Assembly: GCA_017506865.1 (NCBI GenBank)
Contig: JAFCMP010000013.1
Span: 496,001-560,000 of the forward strand
DNA from: Tribonema minus
Lineage: Eukaryota; Sar; Xanthophyceae; Tribonematales; Tribonemataceae
Reading direction: 5' to 3'
Length of the DNA: 64,000 nt
Part shown: piece after piece, positions 59,801 to 64,000 of the stretch
Position numbering within the stretch: position 1 is the stretch's first letter
Layout: each line of letters begins with the position of its first letter
The notes under the pieces: generated by a model
Seen by the model: only the letters and a program-made list of their open reading frames with translations
Told to the model about the DNA's origin: nothing
Databases searched by the model: none
Position numbers and translations under genes: made by a program

Positions 59801-62800
59801 TACAGGTCATCGTTGTAGGCGAGGGACCCTTCAGGGCGCGAGCCTTTGTAAGTCATGGCGCGCGCAAGTCTCCGCACCACTGATGCACCTGCGTGATGCC
59901 ACGCTTGCTGATTTTTGCGAACACGAATACTTTTGCGGAATGTTACGCATCGCCACCAATCAGCGCTGGCGCATTGTTCCTCAAAGCAGCTCGGCACGAC
60001 CGTTTACCAATCAGCGTGCAGGGGTTTAGTTGCTCGTTGCATCGGGCAACACCAGGAAGCTGCGAGCTTATTCTGGCGCTGGCTCTTCAGCTCACGAGGT
60101 GTTGCTGCACAGGCGGCGCTGACCGCATGCAGCGTTTTGGCACTTGGCATGTATCGCATTGCAGTCTCAAGCCTGCGGCCACGCTTCGCGGCCTGCAGAG
60201 CTCTTGAAGGCTCATGAGCGCTCACGAAGTCTCTATTTTTATTGTCTACTCCGTTACGCGCAACTTCACTTCCTGAGGCGGTAACCCTTCTAAGGGTTAT
60301 GATTATGACTACTTAGGGTTAGAGCCAGAAACTGATCGCCAGCGTGATGGTGTTGGTGTGCTGAGCGTGGCAGGACAGCTTCATGGCAATGCAGATGTAA
60401 TCCCGCAGCATGCGCATAACATGATCTCGATTAACAGAAACATGCGGTGATGCACATGTTTCAGATTCAAACAAATATTGAGGTGATGGGTCTCTGACTT
60501 GCTTTAAGCGCAACTCACAAAAGAGGCTGTCTGTTTCCGGGTCGCTCGCCCCCCAGTCCTTCAGGAGGGGGGTGCTTTCTTGTACGACACAATACATCAT
60601 CAAGCATGGAGGGCGGGCCACACTTTCCCTAACCCTATCTCCTAAGCCTAAGCCTAACCCTAACTCTGCCACCATCGCCGCAAATGTATATTAAAGTATA
60701 TGTGCAGCAGTGCAGTGTGAGGGTGCTAGCTTCCAGTCCGTGTCGGGAGCTCGCACTTCAAGGCTTACTTCTCAGCATACTTCAAGTGAAATACCTGTAC
60801 AACACAATCTCACTTCTTCTTGTTTTGAGGCAATGTAAGGCGCGATGGTGTGAGAGTTGTGACTTCCAGTTCGTCTCCGGGGCTCATACTTCAAGTCTAG
60901 TGCTTAGCGCGTACTTCAAGTTAAGTACCTGTACAGCACGACCATAGTGTACAGTGTGATGCTTTGAAGCACATGTGCAGAGGGGTACTAGCTTCCAGTC
61001 TGTCTCAGAGGCTCGCACTTCAAGTCTAACTTCTTGGCGCAAGTGAACTACCTTGTACAGCGCATGCTCACTTCCACTTGTTTTTAGGCCATGTACAGCG
61101 AGACGGCGTGAGGGTTGTGACTTCCAGTGCCTGTCGAGGGTTGGCACTGCAACTCAACATTTCTTAGTGAGGGCACTAGCATCCAGTCCGTCTCAAAGGC
61201 TTGTACTTCTACTTCAAGTCCAACTTCTGGCGTACTTCAAGTTGATTACCTGTACAGCACGCCTCGGCGCTGCAGCGGCTCAGCGTAGACCGCGCCGCAC
61301 TCGCGCACCAGCACCTGCGGCATAGAGTCAGAGTCAGAGTCACACAGTGTGTTTGTTCCGTCAGACTTTGAAATGGTGTGGGATATATTGGTAACATGTA
61401 ATATTGGTAAACCAATTTTATTTGACAATGCGGCAGTTCGTGGATGCAGCTCAGCAGCGCAGCATCAGCAGCAACTAGTGGTGATGACGGTTTGCTAATG
61501 ACTAACTCACTGCTGCTCCACTTCTGCTGTGACGACACGCAAGAGGTGACTGTTGACGAGGAGGGGGTGCCGACTAGGGGGTCTCTGCCCGTTTCAATTC
61601 CGCTGTGACACGGTAAATATCACCGTCAGTGATAATGGCATGCCGACAGGGGACGCTTCTGCTGCGACACGCTAGAGTTTACCGTGCAGCGCTCCGAGTC
61701 ACCAAGCGCTAGGGTTAGGGTTAGGGTTAGGGTTAGACTGTTTTTGCTCGACACGCTTTTGAACCTGCTAGCTGAGCGGTGCCACGTCTACTCCATTGCG
61801 AAGAACATGTCTCGCGCCCCAAGCGAGAAATAACAATGCATATGTGATGGCACCGAGAGAGGCCAGCCTAACCCTAACCCTAACCCCCCTAATGCATATG
61901 TGATGTCTACAAAGCCAAAGTTGCGGCGCAGCAACTGCTTTCGGCGGCCCTAACGAGTCCGTTTATGCTTTCCGCAAGCCTCGTGTATCTTGCGCAGCAT
62001 GTTGAGCTGGGTCTCGTTGGCGTCCGCGGCCTGCATGTGTTGACACTCACGCGGCGGAGCAGCGTTGCGGATTCGCAACACTTGATTTCACGCGTTGGCG
62101 TAGATATGTACGAGCTCATGCGATGAACTGAAGACCTGGCAACAGCACCCCCATCCCCAGCATGGGGAGTCAGCGCAATGGTCAATGGCTCAGGCTTAGA
62201 AGCGATGCGCGTTTAAAATATAGATACTTTGAAGTACTGTGTATACATGTATACATACACATACACTCTTGTACTTCTATGTTTATATTTACGCGGTGTA
62301 TATTGCGCGCGCCTGTAGCATGTCCAGCGCGCGTGCGGTGAGGCCGTCTTCCGACTACCATCAACGCATTTTACTCCGGTGCCAGGTATGTCACAATGTC
62401 ACAGCGTGAGCAATCCATGCGCTTGCAGCACCGGCCCTGGCAAATACTCTTTATATGGAAACGATTCAAAAGATCGTAAGCTCCAGGTGACAAGGTGTGG
62501 TCAGCCGCCAGTGCTTCACATGTCACATATATATTTTGAACCATTTCCGTATCCTTCTCTCTCTATATATATATATATGAAGGATATTCATATTTATAAT
62601 ACACGACGAATACTGCGCGCACCTGCAGCGTGTCGAGCGCGCGCGCAATGAGGCCGTCGTCCGACGCGCCCGCGCCGCCGCCACCCGACAGCAGCGCCTC
62701 CATGAATGACACAGCGGCATCTACGCAGGGGCCTTCGCACAAGACGACGCGCACGACGGCGGCGTCGGCTCCGCTGCCGTCGCCGCCTGCAAGGGAGCCA

Positions 62801-64000
62801 AAGAGCAGCCAGGGTACAGTTACACTGCTTGTCGATTCCGTGGATACAGCATCTGGGTGATGTGAGCAGACACTTCGGTTTGAAGTATATGAATGGGGCC
62901 CTCGCACAGGACGGCGCGCACAACGGCGGCGCCCGCTCCGCTGCCGTCACCGCCTGTTGAAGAACCCACAATGAAGCCGAAGCTCAGTGGATGCAGCGTG
63001 TGGGTGTATGTGGGCACTTCTTACTCACACAGACACACATAAATTTTATACACGGGGAACAAGCCATAAAGAGTGTGAAGTTTTTGCGAAGAGTCTGGGA
63101 GAGGCAGCAGCATGTGCAGCACTTCTTGCATGGCACCGACCAGCAAGGGCACCCCTTGCATGGCACCGACCAGCAAGGATAGGCACATGGCTGCAGCAGA
63201 GTACTAGCTGGTAGGCTAGCAGAGAAAGCAGACAAACCAGCGCGAACAACAGCGGCGTCGGCTCCGCTGCCGTCGCCGCCTGTTGAGGGGTCGCAACGAA
63301 GCCGAGCCTCAGTGTCTGCTCGTCATGTCCATGAATACAGCATCTGGGTAATGTGGGCAGATGCTTCAGTTTTGAAGTTTATATGCAGGGGCCCTCGCAC
63401 AGGACGGCGCGCACAACGGCGGCGTCGGCTCCGCTGCCGTCGCCACCTGCTGAGGAACCGCGACGACGCTGCAACTCAGTGTCTGCTTGTCATGTCCATG
63501 AGTACAGTATGTAAAGGTACTTAGGTATGTATATATAATACCCGGGCCTCGCACAGGACGGCACGCACCACAGGAGCCTCCGCTCTGCTGCCGTGCCGCC
63601 TGTTTGGGAGACGAAAGGAGCGATAATTCGAAAATCTCACAATGTGCACCCGTCTACATGCTTCTCGCACCGCTTGTACTTCGCGTGTGCATGCTGCCTG
63701 TGCCTTTAGCGTGGAGCAGTTTTGCCAGCACAGCGAGCCACGCCTTGCGCCTGTTGCCTGCATTGCACACAGTGCTGCGCAGAGAAGCCTCGGCCACTGC
63801 TGCAGTTGCACCCTGATTCACCACTCCTCAATGTATACTGCAAAGTACAACTTGCATGCTGGACATCCACCATCTGAGCTTTTTCGCGCCCTAAGCAAGA
63901 ATTAATGAGAAATGTGACGTACATACATACCTGTCTGCGCCAGAAGCGTGGCGAGCAGTTTCGCCAGCACCGCCAGCCACGCCTTGCAGACCGTGGAGGA
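31189..64000 (-). CDS. Giant HECT-type E3 ubiquitin ligase, UPL3/TRIP12-like, 5' end outside window
   Basis: About 32 minus-strand exons: 64000-63931, 62786-62623, 61314-61250, 58840-58734, 57487-57291, 57012-56917, 56345-55980, 55467-55319, 54928-54664, 54120-53858, 53434-53218, 52033-51804, 50476-50222, 49449-49156, 47449-47355, 46613-46473, 45472-45402, 44289-44134, 43671-43522, 42155-42085, 41454-41385, 40339-40254, 39574-39401, 38716-38562, 37672-37544, 36559-36439, 35880-35665, 35160-34752, 34001-33868, 33008-32877, 32015-31791, 31281-31189. All junctions agree in phase except within 49449-49156. The roughly 1789 residues read ARM-like repeats, Tudor-like modules, an acidic linker, then a complete HECT domain. 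UPL3/TRIP12 ligases take ubiquitin from E2 onto a HECT cysteine and pass it to substrates, including N-degron or ubiquitin-fusion substrates. The acidic and proline-rich exons are the least certain. Confidence 0.82.
32100..38910 (-). repeat. Ghost copies of HECT and pre-HECT exon edges
   Basis: Copies of the 5' edge of exon 32015-31791 (GCAGTGCAGCAGCGCTCGGA on the plus strand) lie at about 32125-32180, 32285-32345 and 32520-32585. Copies of exon 33008-32877 edges lie at 32724-32765 and 33110-33152. A copy of exon 34001's start lies at 34177-34215, of 35160's start at 35510-35545, and of 36439's end at 36240-36320. Six or so copies of 36559's start lie at 36625-37000, of 37672's start at 37765-37825 and 37885-37945. 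Copies of 38562's end lie at 38168-38480, and of 38716's start at 38845-38905. Confidence 0.8.
36439..39574 (-). CDS. Pre-HECT region exons (TRIP12-like NxLPxWL and FPFExR-type segment)
   Basis: Four exons: 39574-39401, 38716-38562, 37672-37544 and 36559-36439. They encode ALEVARGLWGVSQAEKAGQ, NALPPWLEAIVCGGYG, FLLPLGLRRRFFQSCSFGVN with RSIAWLQTQ, and RRDVVQVSRDHLLEHAQQ with LEFRFQ. This order matches the segment immediately N-terminal to HECT in TRIP12/UPL3 (NLPxWL, then LFPFETR..F, then RxxLLExA, then LEIxFE). It is the strongest evidence for subfamily assignment outside the catalytic domain. All four junctions are phase-consistent. Confidence 0.85.
40035..47005 (-). repeat. Ghost copies around the linker exons
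   Basis: Copies of exon ends occur at about 40035-40080 (of 40254), at 40960-41230 three times (of 41385, CTTACGTGGCGGCG), at 43085-43445 (of 43522), at 43970-44040 (of 44134) and at 46000-46460 (of 46473, five or more). Copies of exon starts occur at 41530-41585 (of 41454), 44400-44500 (of 44289), 45643-45666 (of 45472), and 46684-46735, 46795-46845 and 46935-47005 (of 46613). A further three-copy tandem of about 65 bp, without a matched exon, lies at 44830-45000. Confidence 0.78.
40254..47449 (-). CDS. Acidic and low-complexity linker exons of the E3 ligase
   Basis: Eight short exons: 47449-47355, 46613-46473, 45472-45402, 44289-44134, 43671-43522, 42155-42085, 41454-41385 and 40339-40254. 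They encode a Pro/Gln-rich stretch, a Ser/Ala-rich stretch, then strongly acidic runs (QHDGGDAGDDQEVDDDQQ, DYSGSESDGDGEEDAL) and a Ser-rich stretch (SLQRHSSNSTSEASSRD). UPL3-type ligases have an acidic linker at this position. Identity rests on splice sites, phase chaining and nearby ghost copies rather than on sequence family. The 5' border of 43671 could instead be 43821, with the frame open across. The exon 46613-46473 ends in a GC donor. Confidence 0.6.
46471..46472 (-). other. GC donor splice site (GC-AG intron)
   Basis: The exon 46613-46473 ends TACAG followed by GCAAGT. No GT donor keeps the frame, whereas the GC site gives phase 2, matching the next exon (acceptor at 45473). CAG|GCAAGT is the consensus for the rare GC-AG class. 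The five or six ghost copies of this junction at about 46010-46400 also carry GC (TACAGGCGAGTGGAGGG), so the GC predates the duplications. Confidence 0.7.
48290..49035 (-). repeat. Four tandem copies of an exon-end plus intron unit
   Basis: Units of about 200-215 bp repeat four times before the real exon end at 49156. Each carries about 85 bp of the exon's 3' end (around GATGGACCCCCTGAG and CGTTCCCGAACGGCAGGCG on the plus strand) with its GTATGTATG donor, followed by CTCTCAAGGT and TTAGGG-type units. Exon parts lie at about 48330-48425, 48530-48620, 48745-48830 and 48945-49030. Alternate units resemble each other more than neighbours do, suggesting a later duplication of a two-unit block. Confidence 0.85.
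49156..54928 (-). CDS. Tudor-like module exons of the E3 ligase
   Basis: Six exons: 54928-54664, 54120-53858, 53434-53218, 52033-51804, 50476-50222 and 49449-49156. Three stretches resemble small Tudor/PWWP-like barrels: VLGFDERTGTHLLRYAAEGG leading to LALVECEYHVR; LEPGAAVECQCRVGY with WTSGFYRGRIEA and DGDRVEGVPVARVRP; and AGSVVRIAWP with YHQALVLML and GVPLDRVLL. Such folds often read methylated Lys or Arg or bind acidic peptides. Canonical UPL3 and TRIP12 lack them as far as I know. The exon 49449-49156 is open in one frame for about 60 residues (VWVRDPTDPPTW...), but its 3' third agrees with downstream phase only after a 1-nt shift near a poly-C/G run. Confidence 0.6.
49980..55860 (-). repeat. 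Ghost copies around the Tudor-like exons
   Basis: Copies of exon ends lie at about 49985-50020 and 50100-50130 (of 50222), 51625-51720 (of 51804), at 52505-52545, 52695-52745, 52860-52910 and 53020-53090 (of 53218), and at 54500-54660 three times (of 54664). Copies of exon starts lie at 50590-50650 and 50815-50855 (of 50476), 52195-52265 (of 52033) and 55583-55640 (of 55467). The copy at 55745-55855 is of the end of exon 56345-55980. Confidence 0.78.
55319..64000 (-). CDS. ARM-repeat region exons of the E3 ligase (5' truncated by window)
   Basis: Eight exons: 64000-63931, 62786-62623, 61314-61250, 58840-58734, 57487-57291, 57012-56917, 56345-55980 and 55467-55319. They encode armadillo-type helices: VCKAWLAVLAKLLATLLAQT, DDGLIARALDTLQ, VLVRECGAVYAEPLQRRGVL (compare UPL3/TRIP12 REGVLHAIDxL), LQSLKALLLSEELLEAFISI, and GVTPFEALESGLVPALLPLL, which corresponds to the STFEFxxSGVVxALL segment of UPL3. 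The last exon has ALLVSVQPLARIKQVREYLL, matching the VLIDPLASLxAVEEFL block of UPL3. The N-terminal ARM repeats and start codon lie beyond position 64000. Confidence 0.75.
61710..61889. repeat. Interstitial telomere-type repeats
   Basis: About four TTAGGG units lie at 61710-61735 and, in the opposite orientation, three or more CCCTAA units at 61868-61889, both inside one intron of the HECT gene. These are among the longest uninterrupted arrays in the window, with 42185-42205 (three and a half units) and 8179-8193. Confidence 0.85.
61980..62030 (-). other. Possible extra 17-codon ARM exon or exon relic
   Basis: After acceptor ACATGCAG the frame reads AADANETQLNMLRKIHE and then runs into a TAG at about 61950. 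An exon ending at 61980 would be in phase 0 with both neighbours, but its donor would be GAG|GCTTGC, a poor GC site. It is left out of the main gene model. It could be a cassette exon or an abandoned exon. Confidence 0.3.
62455..62520 (+). repeat. Dispersed repeat, copy D
   Basis: This copy has blocks GATTCAAAAGATCGTAAGCT, CCAGGTGACAAGGTGTGG and CAGCCGCCAGTGCTTCAC. It lies in an intron of the HECT ligase gene, antisense to that gene. Confidence 0.7.
63120..63182 (+). repeat. Short tandem repeat of about 28 bp, two copies
   Basis: The unit CTTGCATGGCACCGACCAGC with AAGG(GCACCC) is repeated directly twice inside an intron of the HECT gene. It does not match any exon edge that I could identify. 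Confidence 0.75.

Larger units (their letters stand above)
57105..63780 (-). repeat. Ghost copies around the ARM exons
   Basis: Copies of exon ends lie at 57105-57235 (of 57291), at 58040-58700 three times as units of about 190 bp (of 58734), at 60775-61080 (of 61250, CTGTACAG donors), 62305-62360 (of 62623) and 63713-63775 (of 63931). Copies of exon starts lie at 57575-57645 and 57715-57780 (of 57487), at 59000-59030 and 59465-59495 (of 58840), and at 62885-62960, 63240-63290, 63385-63455 and 63545-63605 (of 62786). Confidence 0.78.

Noticed and set aside
61950..62030. Exon AADANETQLNMLRKIHE as the last exon of a separate minus-strand gene
   Set aside because: The exons on both sides (62623 and 61314) join each other in phase 0 with continuous ARM-like sequence, so a gene end here is unlikely.

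Overview
The window is eukaryotic nuclear DNA, most likely from a photosynthetic stramenopile (ochrophyte) alga. A chaperonin-10 gene at the left end encodes a signal peptide ending in an ASAF plastid-import motif, as in heterokont algae. Exons are GC-rich, introns run from about 100 bp to over 2 kb, and TTAGGG-type units recur inside introns. There is no operon structure and I recognise no rRNA, tRNA or CRISPR.

Layout: (1) 450-2889, minus: four-exon plastid chaperonin 10/20-like gene. (2) 6038-15820, plus: eight-exon gene fusing RI-like leucine-rich repeats to a seven-helix hemolysin-III/PAQR domain. (3) 18606-20375, minus: ankyrin-like gene with an in-frame stop, probably a pseudogene. (4) 21420-22767, minus: three-exon moaC/CNX3 gene for molybdenum cofactor synthesis. 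(5) 23076-27294, plus: five-exon ankyrin-like repeat gene, divergent from moaC across 308 bp. (6) 28823-30349, plus: single-exon FNIP/LRR-like protein. (7) 31189 to beyond 64000, minus: a giant UPL3/TRIP12-type HECT ubiquitin ligase, about 32 exons and 1.79 kb of codons over 33 kb, truncated by the window edge. Exon joins were checked by hand for splice dinucleotide and phase. One exon of gene 7 has a 1-nt frame discrepancy.

The outstanding feature is not a gene. Almost every intron of genes 2, 5 and 7 carries one to seven decaying tandem copies ('ghosts') of the neighbouring exon edge together with its splice site. Copies of exon 3' ends lie just downstream of donors; copies of exon 5' ends lie just upstream of acceptors. 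Introns therefore seem to have grown by repeated duplication of exon-intron junctions. TTAGGG-like units, ACTTCAAGT/ACTTGAAGT motifs, GCTGAGCACTGC motifs and poly-C tracts at 3' splice sites are scattered through them. A dispersed repeat of about 100 bp occurs once in an intron of each of four genes.
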